Positions 7,507 to 14,541 of a DNA stretch of 33,002 nt are shown here, piece after piece. The translations under genes were made by a program, and so were the position numbers. Numbering within the stretch: the stretch's first letter is position 1; each line of letters opens with the position of its first letter. Source of the stretch: a virus; IMG/VR virus record IMGVR_UViG_3300040801_002615, positions 1-33,002 of that record; one strand, written 5' to 3'. The notes below the pieces were generated by a model that did no database searches, was not told the DNA's origin, and saw only the letters and a list, made by a program, of their open reading frames with translations.

Positions 7507-7716
7507 ATGGCAGCGCAAGATGCCAACGCGGACGCTCTCAACGTGCTGCGTTTGGCTACAGAATGGGAATCGTGGCTGCAACGAAACCGCAGAGGCAGCA
7601 CCTTCTCAACCTTTGTCGACGAATTCGGCTATGACGAAATTGGGGCGGATACTATCTACCGGCGAGTGGAAGCAGTCCGACAGATGGCTTTCACCCATAT
7701 CCCAAAAGGCCGATAA
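7507..7716 (+). CDS. Small hypothetical protein, 69 residues
   Basis: The ATG at 7507 is one base after the stop of the membrane peptide, so translation is probably coupled. The product is a short helical protein (LNVLRLATEWESWLQRNRRG, then FSTFVDEFGYDEIGADTIYR and RVEAVRQMAFTHI). I do not recognise the family. It is the last gene of the rightward accessory cluster and ends just before a strong inverted repeat. Confidence 0.55.
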   Translation: MAAQDANADALNVLRLATEWESWLQRNRRGSTFSTFVDEFGYDEIGADTIYRRVEAVRQMAFTHIPKGR

Positions 7717-7723
7717 GGGGGGC

Positions 7724-7756
7724 AGCACCGCCGAAAAGGGGGTTTTCGGCGGTGCT
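7724..7756. terminator. Perfect 14-bp inverted repeat between convergent genes
   Basis: AGCACCGCCGAAAA (7724-7737) pairs perfectly with TTTTCGGCGGTGCT (7743-7756) around a GGGGG/CCCCC loop. It lies between the ends of the rightward accessory cluster and the leftward membrane-protein gene, the usual place for a bidirectional terminator. The A/T pairs are inside the stem rather than outside and no external U-run follows, so intrinsic termination is plausible but not canonical. Confidence 0.6.
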
Positions 7757-7767
7757 CAGGGGGGTTT

Positions 7768-8520
7768 TCAACTCGCCTGCCGACGCCCGAACAACCGAGC
7801 GATGCCGGTAACCACCGCACCCAACAGCCCCAGCACCACAACCAGCCCCACCCCCCAGAGTGTGATTGCCACCAACCATGACCCGATGTCGTCGCTGGAC
7901 GCCCCGCTGTTCGCGGCAATCACGAAAAACGCAATGCAGGCGCCGACGATGGCCAGGCCCCATCCCGTCGATATCTGCTGATCATTCGACGAGGTGACTG
8001 TGGCCCCGGCCTCGATCGGCATCTTCGCCTGCATCTCCTCCTGACTCTGCCCCGGGTAAAACTCCGCGAACAGCTTCTTCCCCCTGGGCGAGTTCAGGGG
8101 CAGCATCGGTTCCGTGGTCTTGCATGAGGGGCAGATGGTCTTGGTCGCCGCGATCCGGTAGATGGTGTAGATGATCCCGGGCAGTAACCAGAACAGAAAC
8201 AGCACGATTTGCAGCAGGAGCGACCCGGGCATGTGTTTCTCGGGTATCCCGATATCTCCGCACTCCTGGCAGATCCGCCGCTTGGCCCATTCGGCGGCTT
8301 GCAGGTCCGCCTTGGCAGCGTCCTGTTTCGCCTGTTCCCGCGCCAGGCGGGCCTCGCGCTGCTGGCGCATCTTGGCCTTGCGGGCGGCGTTCTGTTGTTG
8401 GCGGGTGGCCGCCCTGGCATCGGCGGGCTGGCCCGCCCTGGCCCTCCGCACCGCCTCGCTCTCGATGGCCGGGCCACCGCCCATGAATCCGTCGTTGTTG
8501 CCGTTGCTGTCTTTCTTCAT
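7768..8520 (-). CDS. Membrane protein with LITAF-like split zinc ribbon
   Basis: The ATG at 8520 has AGGAG 7 nt upstream on the minus strand, which favours it over a longer reading. The 250-residue product has a basic, Ala/Gln-rich helical N-terminus (about residues 20-80). CQEC follows at 84-87, then a hydrophobic segment LLLQIVLFLFWLLPGIIYTI at 101-120, then CPSC at 130-133. Two CxxC knuckles separated by a membrane-type helix is the architecture of LITAF-like zinc domains. Two further membrane segments lie at about 186-204 and 213-240. The gene is next to the repressor on the same strand, so it may be expressed in the lysogen; superinfection exclusion is one possibility. This is inference only. 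Confidence 0.65.
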   Translation of the reverse strand: MKKDSNGNNDGFMGGGPAIESEAVRRARAGQPADARAATRQQQNAARKAKMRQQREARLAREQAKQDAAKADLQAAEWAKRRICQECGDIGIPEKHMPGSLLLQIVLFLFWLLPGIIYTIYRIAATKTICPSCKTTEPMLPLNSPRGKKLFAEFYPGQSQEEMQAKMPIEAGATVTSSNDQQISTGWGLAIVGACIAFFVIAANSGASSDDIGSWLVAITLWGVGLVVVLGLLGAVVTGIARLFGRRQAS

Positions 8521-8622
8521 CGTGGGGCTCCTGAGTAGTAATGAATTGGAGTGGGTGCCTTCATACCCCAAAATATCGTCATCTATCCCGCGCCTGCGTT
8601 ATTTCGTGACGCGATGTACCAC

Positions 8623-9072
8623 CTAGCCGGTGGCGTTCTTCGCCAACTCTCGAAGCTGGTTTACTGCGCGTTCCAGTGCTTGGATGTCGTGTACCGCTGC
8701 CTCTAAATCGTCCAACCGTTTCAGTTCTGTGGCCCGAGCGAAAATCGCGGTCATGATCGCTTCGCGCTTTGAATCGGATTCAACGCCTTCCACCAAGGTG
8801 ATGAGCGGTGACCATCGGCTGGCCGTCGTTGTGGGCAGGATCCGCAGATCCCGAGAGAACTTGACCCCCCGTCCCGTCGCCAGCCAGTCGATAGTGACGC
8901 CAGTGGCGCTGGCAATGGTGGCCGCAGTCTCCAGGCCAGGCATTTTCCCCCGATTCACGTAATCCCGAATCGAGGATTCAGGCACCCCGCACCGGCGAGC
9001 GAACGCCTTGACGGGCTCGTCGCCAATGGCCTCAGCGATGCGGGTTCCGATATCTGTATTGTGATTTTCCAT
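8623..9072 (-). CDS. CI-type phage repressor
   Basis: This 149-residue protein is the likely lysogeny repressor. The N-terminal domain (about residues 8-68) is a CI-like helix-turn-helix: TRIAEAIGDEPVKAFARRCG, VPESSIRDYVNRGKMP as recognition region, and the family-typical ending ATGVTIDWLATGRG. The C-terminal 80 residues are helical (SKREAIMTAIFARATELKRL and DDLEAAVHDIQALERAV), probably for oligomerisation. No LexA-type peptidase domain is present, as in Mu c. Start ATG 9072 was chosen because the domain begins just after it; an upstream ATG at 9144 would run through the operator region. It is divergent from the early operon. Confidence 0.85.
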   Translation of the reverse strand: MENHNTDIGTRIAEAIGDEPVKAFARRCGVPESSIRDYVNRGKMPGLETAATIASATGVTIDWLATGRGVKFSRDLRILPTTTASRWSPLITLVEGVESDSKREAIMTAIFARATELKRLDDLEAAVHDIQALERAVNQLRELAKNATG

Positions 9073-9129
9073 GGCACATCCAGACCTACTGCCACTAGCT
9101 ACGGTGTGCAAATGCTGCGCGAGAAAGCG

Positions 9130-9176
9130 TTCATAAGCGGGCAATTCCGTGCTACCATCGGGTTGTTTGACAAACA
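9130..9176 (+). promoter_or_regulatory. Early promoter and operator palindrome
   Basis: TTCATA (9130-9135) and TACCAT (9153-9158) are separated by 17 bp and each match four of six consensus bases for a sigma-70 promoter. Just downstream, TGTTTGACAAACA (9164-9176) is a perfect 13-bp palindrome with a single central base. It lies across the expected transcription start, so a bound repressor or the gp16-like regulator would block the early operon. The region sits between the divergent repressor and early genes, as expected for a lytic/lysogenic switch. The binding protein is not determined. Confidence 0.55.
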
Positions 9177-9188
9177 GAGTAACACGCC

Positions 9189-9446
9189 ATGAAGAAGTTG
9201 AAGACGCCAGAACAAGCCCGGGCAGAGTTGCGCCGCCGGGGCGTGACGGTTACCGCCTTCGCAAGAAAGCATCGCATCAGTCGTGCCATAGTTTTCGAGG
9301 TGTTAGGCGGTCGGAAGAAGGGGCATTACGGCGAGTCGCACCGCGCCGCAGTGCTCCTCGGCATCAAGGACGGCATCCTGGATAACAGCGATGCAGCCAA
9401 AAAAATTTGCCCAGAGGGTGCGACAAGTCGCGCTATAGATAGCTGA
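9189..9446 (+). CDS. Early DNA-binding regulator, BcepMu gp16 family
   Basis: This 85-residue protein matches the BcepMu gp16-type family of small phage regulators. Visible elements are TPEQARAELRRRGVTVTAFA (residues 6-25), the helix-turn-helix FARKHRISRAIVFEVLGGR (24-42), and the signature GRKKGHYGESHRAAVLLGIK (41-60). It occupies the position of Mu ner, the first early gene divergent from the repressor, so a Cro/Ner-like role is likely. No clear Shine-Dalgarno precedes the ATG. The short leader contains the palindromic operator. Confidence 0.82.
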   Translation: MKKLKTPEQARAELRRRGVTVTAFARKHRISRAIVFEVLGGRKKGHYGESHRAAVLLGIKDGILDNSDAAKKICPEGATSRAIDS

Positions 9447-9463
9447 ATCAGAGGAGTCCCCCC

Positions 9464-9871
9464 ATGAAACACCCCCGTTTACTACCCCTTTCCCGCATCT
9501 CCGGCCCCGCGGTGGAGCAGCTACCGGGCACCGATGTCCGGCTGCACCGGCTCGCCATCAACGTCGACCCGATCACCGGTGCTGACGAAGACGGGATCAT
9601 CGAAATCCACATCTACATGCTCCCCACCTACGACGGTTGGAGCCAGGCCACGGATATGGTCGCCTGGATCGTCCAGGAGGTGGACCGTGGCGCCGATCCC
9701 CGGGAGATCTACGAGGCCCTGATCGGCTCCGATTGGTCGGTGGGCTACGACGCCGTGGTGCCGGTCCTGTGGGACGGCGACGGTAGCGATGAGCAGGGCG
9801 TCATGATGCCGCGCCTCCTCGACCCCACGATGAAGTGGGCGGCGGGTGTTGCCGGGGAGGGTCGGTCATGA
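9464..9871 (+). CDS. Hypothetical early protein, 135 residues
   Basis: This is an early-operon gene with AGGAG at 9452-9456 upstream of its ATG. The product is acidic and mixed alpha/beta (RLHRLAINVDPITGADEDG, IIEIHIYMLPTYDGWSQATD, MVAWIVQEVDRGADPREIY). I do not recognise a family. The stop overlaps the next start (ATGA), so expression is coupled. A role in early regulation or host takeover is likely by position only. Confidence 0.6.
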   Translation: MKHPRLLPLSRISGPAVEQLPGTDVRLHRLAINVDPITGADEDGIIEIHIYMLPTYDGWSQATDMVAWIVQEVDRGADPREIYEALIGSDWSVGYDAVVPVLWDGDGSDEQGVMMPRLLDPTMKWAAGVAGEGRS

Positions 9872-10188
9872 CACGTCTATATCCTGACCGCACCTGGGAA
9901 CGCTGCGACCGTGACGGCCTGCGGGTCCAGAGCCTCCGGGGTGGTTGCCTCGGCAGCACCGAATACGGCGATGAGCTGAGCACGCACACGCCAGGACCCG
10001 ACCTCTACGATGCCGTGTTCTCGGGGCTCTGCCAGCAGCGCACCAGCATCAGTGGCTGGTGCCGTCGTCACGGGGTGGACCGTGACGAGGCCCGCGCCGC
10101 ACTGCTGGGCAAGGCCACCGGCCAGCGGGCCGCCGTCATGGTGGCCGATCTGATGGCCGCGGCTGGACTGGAGGTGCGTCATGTCTGA
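9868..10188 (+). CDS. Small early protein with possible HTH
   Basis: The ATG at 9868 overlaps the previous stop codon. The 106-residue product has an unrecognised N-terminal half. Its C-terminal half (residues about 50-100) reads LCQQRTSISGWCRRHGVDRD then EARAALLGKATGQRAAVMVA. This resembles the organisation of the gp16-like regulator upstream: a helix-turn-helix followed by a G-K-x-G-x-R-A-A pattern. It may be a distant paralogue, which is inference. Overlap with the next gene by 8 bp supports operon expression. Confidence 0.6.
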   Translation: MTRLYPDRTWERCDRDGLRVQSLRGGCLGSTEYGDELSTHTPGPDLYDAVFSGLCQQRTSISGWCRRHGVDRDEARAALLGKATGQRAAVMVADLMAAAGLEVRHV

Positions 10189-10486
10189 GACCCGCCAGAC
10201 CGGCAACCAGAGCGGTGAGAAGCTGCTGGTGATCCAGGATCACCTGTTTCGGCACTTCCTTCACGGCATCACTCCGGGCGATCTCGCCCGGGTGACCGGC
10301 TACTCCCCCAGCTACATCTCTCGCGCTATCGCCACCCTAGAAAAGGCCGGGTGGGTGGAGCGCATCCCCGAAACCAAGCGACTGCGGGCCAGTATTCGGA
10401 TGGCTCGCTATGCAGTGGCGATCCTCAAGGAGATGGAGAAGGCCACCCAACGATTGAGCGACTTACAAACCCGTATCGGAGATTAG
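10181..10486 (+). CDS. Winged-helix regulator, early operon
   Basis: This 101-residue protein has a clear winged helix-turn-helix: VIQDHLFRHFLHGITPGDLA, then VTGYSPSYISRAIATLEKAG as the recognition helix, and WVERIPETKRLRAS as the wing. It resembles small IclR/MarR-like DNA-binding domains found in early regions of transposable phages. The C-terminal helix (AVAILKEMEKATQRLSDLQT) may dimerise. The start overlaps the previous gene by 8 bp. The target is unknown. Confidence 0.72.
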   Translation: MSETRQTGNQSGEKLLVIQDHLFRHFLHGITPGDLARVTGYSPSYISRAIATLEKAGWVERIPETKRLRASIRMARYAVAILKEMEKATQRLSDLQTRIGD

Positions 10487-10488
10487 AA

Positions 10489-11616
10489 ATGGCCCGCAAA
10501 CCCGATGTAATAGATGTGACGCCCGAGCATAGCGAACCCAGAGGCACCAGCTTGGTGGGCGTGGATAGCGACAGCGCACGGGAAGCGCTGGAGCGCATGA
10601 ACCAGGAAGCGCAGTTGATTGATGATCGCTACGGCGATGGGTTGCCCTACGACCGTGGGCGGGTGGTGTCAGAGGCCCGATTTTATTTGACGCAGTCGGC
10701 TACAGCCATGCTAGAGGCTGGACGGCGTTTAGTGCTGCTGAAGGAGCGTGAGGGTCACGGGGAGTTCCGCTCCATCCTGGAGACCGAGCTTGGCCTGAGT
10801 AAGTCCGTGGCACATCGCATGATGCAAACGGCCGTACGCGCCGCAAATGTCCCAACGTTGGGACATTTGGGAAAAGTCGTTCAGTCAAAAGCTAAGCTGT
10901 TTGAGCTGATGGTGTTGGATGATGACAGCCTAGAAGCCCTGGGCGAAGGCGCCACCGTCGCGAACCTCACCCTCGACAAAGTCGAGCGCATGTCGGTCCG
11001 CGAACTCCGCCAGGCCCTACGCGAAGCCCAATCAGAGAAAACCGCCAACGAAAAACTCCTCGATCACAAGAACCGCCGCATCGACGAGCTATCCCGCCGT
11101 CTGGAGCAATCCACCCCAGACGACACCATGGAGCAGATGCTCCGGGAGGTCACCGGCCGTTACAACAGCATCTCGGGGTTCCTGAACGGCCTACGGAACG
11201 ACTTCCGGGCGATCCTCGACTACCAGGCCGTGCAGGGTGGCGACCATCGCGAGGTGCTCTCCGGGATCGTCGGGCAGATCCAGCGCCACGTGCTGGAGCT
11301 GCGCGAGGAGTTCGCCCTGCTCGACACCGTCGGCGACAGCCTACGGCCCTGGGAGAACTGGGTCGACCCAACGCCCAACATCACCCCGGCGGAGTACCGC
11401 CGCATGAAGGAAGAGGCCCGCTTGCAGGAGGAGGCCGCCCGGGCCATCGAGGAGGGTGGTTTGCACCCCGACTGCCCTGCTGCGGCCAGTGCCGACGACG
11501 ACACCAGCCCCTCGGACTACTCGCCCGAGGAGGTCCGTGACGGTGTCCACATCCCCCCGCTACCACCCCGCACCGCCATCGGTAAACGCGACGACGACAC
11601 CGACCCGGACGCCTGA
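10489..11616 (+). CDS. DUF3102-like protein of the early operon
   Basis: The ATG at 10489 has GGAG at 10478-10481 with 7 nt between. The 375-residue product carries a DUF3102-like helical domain at about residues 65-125 (RFYLTQSATAMLEAGRRLVL, LKEREGHGEFRSILETELG, LSKSVAHRMMQTAVRAA). The hallmark is a KExxGHGEF-type segment followed by a possible DNA-binding helix pair. A long coiled coil follows (about residues 165-215) and the C-terminal tail is acidic and proline-rich. The function is unknown; position just before the transposase suggests replication or regulation. A perfect 26-bp palindrome lies within the gene at 10844-10869. Confidence 0.72.
   Translation: MARKPDVIDVTPEHSEPRGTSLVGVDSDSAREALERMNQEAQLIDDRYGDGLPYDRGRVVSEARFYLTQSATAMLEAGRRLVLLKEREGHGEFRSILETELGLSKSVAHRMMQTAVRAANVPTLGHLGKVVQSKAKLFELMVLDDDSLEALGEGATVANLTLDKVERMSVRELRQALREAQSEKTANEKLLDHKNRRIDELSRRLEQSTPDDTMEQMLREVTGRYNSISGFLNGLRNDFRAILDYQAVQGGDHREVLSGIVGQIQRHVLELREEFALLDTVGDSLRPWENWVDPTPNITPAEYRRMKEEARLQEEAARAIEEGGLHPDCPAAASADDDTSPSDYSPEEVRDGVHIPPLPPRTAIGKRDDDTDPDA
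10844..10869. repeat. Perfect 26-bp palindrome inside the DUF3102-like gene
   Basis: The half-site CAAATGTCCCAAC is followed directly by its exact reverse complement GTTGGGACATTTG with no spacer. It encodes part of NVPTLGHLG just after the DUF3102 domain. The exact symmetry exceeds what coding needs. It may be a protein-binding site, a hairpin in mRNA, or a DNA-processing site. Confidence 0.8.
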
Positions 11617-11618
11617 TC

Positions 11619-13379
11619 ATGTCCCCCGCGCTCATCCGTGCCCTGCAAGCCGTTGCCGCCGAAGCCGCCGCCGCTGGCCACGGCGGCAAGGGCGCGGTGT
11701 ACGACGCGGCCTGCGAACGCCTGGGCATGACCAGGCCCACCCTCTACCGCAAACTCAAGGAGGTCACAATGACCGCCGCCCGCAAACGGCGCACCGACGC
11801 CGGTGAGGTGACCCTGCCCATAGAGGAAGCGCGGATCATCTCCGCCTACCTCATGGAGGGCTACCGCGCCAACAACAAGCGCATCATCACCCTGGTTGAT
11901 GCCCTGCGAGAACTGCGCGCCAACAGCCAGGTACTCGCCGGGCGGGTGGACACCGAGACCGGGGAATACACCCCCCTGTCCGAGTCCGCCGTCAGCCGTG
12001 CCCTGTACCACTACCAGCTACACCCCACCCAGCTACGCCGGCCCGCCCCGGCGCAGCCCCAGCGCTCGCTCCACCCCAACGATGTGTGGCAGATCGACGC
12101 CTCCATCTCGACACTCTTCTATGTACCCGAGCGCCAGCCCCTGGCCGACATGGCCCCCAGTGAGTTCTACAGCGGCAAGCCCCAGAACTTCGAGAAGATC
12201 AAAAAGCAGCGCCTCACCCGCTACGTGGTCACCGACCACACCAGCGGGGCGATCTTCGTCCACTACGTGGCCGGGGGCGAGAGCATCGTCAACCTCGCCG
12301 AGTGCTTCTTCCAGGCTATGGCCGAACGCCCCGGGCAGGCCCCCTACGGCGTGCCCTATCACCTGGTGCTGGACCCCGGATCCGCCTCCGAGTCCGGCGC
12401 CTTCAAGGGGCTGCTGCGCCGCCTGAAAATCACCCCGGTGGTCAACGCCCCCGGTAACCCCCGGGCCAAGGGCCAGGTGGAGAACGCCCACAACCTGGTG
12501 GAGATGCACTTCGAGCACGGCTTCAAAATGACCACCGTGCCCGATCTCACCTGGATCAACGGCCAGGCCAACCGCTGGATGATCTGGTACAACTGCCAGC
12601 AAGTCCACACCCGCCACGATCGGACCCGGCGGGATAAGTGGCTGGAGATCCGGGACGACCAACTCCGCCTGGTGGACGTCACCCTCTGCCGGCAACTCCT
12701 CACCCAGACCCCCGAGACCCGCAAGGTCAACGACTACCTGGAGGTGGAGTTCCGGGGTGCTAGCTGGTCCGTGCGTGCCGTGCCCAAGGTTATGGTGGGC
12801 GAGACCCTCGCCGTCACCGTCAACCCGCTGAACCCCGACACCGTCTACGTGGTGGATACCGCCCAGGGCGAAGAAACCCTGATCGAGATACCCCGCGTCA
12901 ATACCGACGACCACGGGTTCCGGGAAGGCGCGGCGCTTATCGGCCGGGAGTACAAAAGCCACAAGGACACCGTGGCCGACACCCACCGCAAGGGCCTGGA
13001 GCGACTCGCTACCGAGACCACTACCGACGAGGCCGCCGCGGTGGCCCGGAAGGATAAAAAAATACCTTTCGGTGGTCGCATCGACCCCTATCGCCATCTC
13101 GACGACGTGCCAGACGTAGCGGTGCTCCCCCGCCGTGGCCACCGCCACGGCCCCGAGGCTCCGGTGGTGGCCGAACTCACCCTCACCGTGGTGCAGGCCG
13201 CCCAGCGGCTGAAAGCGCTGCTCGGCGAGCGCTGGACCCCCGCCCACTACCAGGCCCTGGGGGAGCGATTCCCGGATGGCGTGCCCGAAGGGGCGATTGA
13301 TCAACTCGCCGCCGAATGGGGCGATGCCCCCACCACCCCCGGCAAACCCAACCTGCGGGCCGTTGGAGGTGAGCGCTGA
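11619..13379 (+). CDS. DDE transposase, MuA-like
   Basis: This 586-residue protein catalyses strand transfer for integration and replicative transposition. The catalytic triad is visible: Asp160 in NDVWQIDASIS, Asp252 in YHLVLDPGSASES, and Glu288 in NPRAKGQVENAHNLVE. The D-x35-E spacing is that of retroviral-type integrase cores. An N-terminal helix-turn-helix (GKGAVYDAACERLGMTRPTL, residues 24-43) and the following 100 residues should bind the phage ends and enhancer. The C-terminal region after about residue 360 would be the MuA-like beta-barrel and ATPase-contact part. It is somewhat shorter than MuA (663 residues). Its stop overlaps the ATPase start. Confidence 0.93.
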   Translation: MSPALIRALQAVAAEAAAAGHGGKGAVYDAACERLGMTRPTLYRKLKEVTMTAARKRRTDAGEVTLPIEEARIISAYLMEGYRANNKRIITLVDALRELRANSQVLAGRVDTETGEYTPLSESAVSRALYHYQLHPTQLRRPAPAQPQRSLHPNDVWQIDASISTLFYVPERQPLADMAPSEFYSGKPQNFEKIKKQRLTRYVVTDHTSGAIFVHYVAGGESIVNLAECFFQAMAERPGQAPYGVPYHLVLDPGSASESGAFKGLLRRLKITPVVNAPGNPRAKGQVENAHNLVEMHFEHGFKMTTVPDLTWINGQANRWMIWYNCQQVHTRHDRTRRDKWLEIRDDQLRLVDVTLCRQLLTQTPETRKVNDYLEVEFRGASWSVRAVPKVMVGETLAVTVNPLNPDTVYVVDTAQGEETLIEIPRVNTDDHGFREGAALIGREYKSHKDTVADTHRKGLERLATETTTDEAAAVARKDKKIPFGGRIDPYRHLDDVPDVAVLPRRGHRHGPEAPVVAELTLTVVQAAQRLKALLGERWTPAHYQALGERFPDGVPEGAIDQLAAEWGDAPTTPGKPNLRAVGGER

Positions 13380-14539
13380 TGCGTGCCCTGAAAGCCCTCC
13401 TTCGCGCCCACGGCCAGACCCAGGAGAGTCTGGCCCGGGCGGTGGGCATCAGCCGCCCCACCTTGTCGCAGATCATCAACCACGGGATCTGGCCGACCCG
13501 GCCCGAAAAAAAACACCTCGCGGATCGGCTCCGCGAGGTGCTGGTCGGGTACGGCATCCAATCCCGTCAACTGGATACCGTGGGTCTGGGGTCTACCCCG
13601 CCCCCGCGGAGCAACCCCGTCAGTCCCCCCATTGAGGACATCGCCATGTTACTACGTAAACAGCAACTCCTGCCAACCACCCGCAAACACTTCGCCCTGC
13701 CCCGTGACCCCTTCGGCGAGATCCACAGCGCCGAGGAGGTGTTCGTCTCCCCGGAGGTCCGCTACGTGCGGGCCGCCCTGGCCCAGGTGGCAACCAGCGA
13801 AACGTTTTTGGCCATCGTCGGCGAATCCGGCGCCGGGAAATCCACACTCCGGCGAGACCTCGTTGACCGGATCGGGCGGGACAACCTGCCGGTGGTGGTC
13901 ATCGAGCCCTACATGCAGGGCAGCGAGGATACCGAGGCCAAGGGCAAACCCCTGCGGGCCACCGACATCGCCGCCGCCATCATCCGCACCATCGACCCCA
14001 TGGCCACCATCCGCCAGACGGCGGAAGCCCGCTTTGCCCAGCTCCACCGGGTGCTTCGCGATTCGCGCCGGGCGGGCAATCGTCATGTGCTGATCATGGA
14101 GGAAGCCCACACCTTATCTATATGGACGCTCAAGCAGTTGAAGCGGATCTACGAGTTGGAAGACGGCTTCCAGCGGCTCCTCTCCATCGTCCTCATCGGT
14201 CAGACCGAACTGGGGCTCAAGCTCGCCGAGAACCGCCCCGATGTGCGCGAGGTGGTGCAGCGTTGCGAGGTGGTCTATCTCGACCCCCTGGATGCGCACC
14301 TGGAGGAGTACCTGCAACACCGCCTCCAGCGGGTGGGCAAGGCGCTGCCCGAGATCATCGACCGCAGCGGTCTGGAGGCCCTGCGCGATCGGCTCACCGT
14401 CCCCGCCCGGGACCGGCGCCAGTGCGAGGTGTCGCTGCTCTACCCGCTCGCGGTGGGCAACCAGTTGATCGCGGCGCTGAACCTCGCCGCCGATCTCGGC
14501 GCGCCGGTGGTCACCGCCGACATCATCCGGAGCCTCTGA
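13379..14539 (+). CDS. AAA ATPase, MuB-like transposition target protein
   Basis: This 386-residue protein should bind target DNA, deliver it to the transposase and give target immunity, as MuB does. The N-terminal helix-turn-helix is at residues about 12-40 (GQTQESLARAVGISRPTLSQ). Walker A is GESGAGKST at 148-156 and Walker B is HVLIMEEAH at 236-244. A downstream IVLIGQTELGLKL is sensor-like. The ATG overlaps the transposase stop, so the pair is coupled. Oddities: an eight-A run at 13506-13513 directly before a strong stem-loop, early in the gene. MuB itself is 312 residues; extra length lies between the HTH and the ATPase domain. Confidence 0.9.
   Translation: MRALKALLRAHGQTQESLARAVGISRPTLSQIINHGIWPTRPEKKHLADRLREVLVGYGIQSRQLDTVGLGSTPPPRSNPVSPPIEDIAMLLRKQQLLPTTRKHFALPRDPFGEIHSAEEVFVSPEVRYVRAALAQVATSETFLAIVGESGAGKSTLRRDLVDRIGRDNLPVVVIEPYMQGSEDTEAKGKPLRATDIAAAIIRTIDPMATIRQTAEARFAQLHRVLRDSRRAGNRHVLIMEEAHTLSIWTLKQLKRIYELEDGFQRLLSIVLIGQTELGLKLAENRPDVREVVQRCEVVYLDPLDAHLEEYLQHRLQRVGKALPEIIDRSGLEALRDRLTVPARDRRQCEVSLLYPLAVGNQLIAALNLAADLGAPVVTADIIRSL
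13506..13540 (-). terminator. Intrinsic-terminator-like structure on the minus strand
   Basis: CACCTCGCGGA (13514-13524) and TCCGCGAGGTG (13530-13540) form a perfect 11-bp stem with a 5-nt loop. On the minus strand the stem is followed at once by eight T (13513-13506), the layout of a rho-independent terminator. It lies inside the sense ATPase gene, so it would stop antisense transcription only. On the plus strand the same element is an A-run followed by a hairpin. Confidence 0.6.
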
Positions 14540-14541
14540 CC

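Noticed and set aside
9167-9172. TTGACA as a -35 element
   Set aside because: It is only 17 bp before the start codon of the gp16-like gene, so no -10 and leader can follow; it is part of the palindrome.
12033-13304. Long minus-strand open frame (423 codons) opposite the transposase gene
   Set aside because: It is antisense to a gene with a clear DDE motif, is rich in G, V, L and H as GC-rich shadows are, and has no ribosome site or family match.
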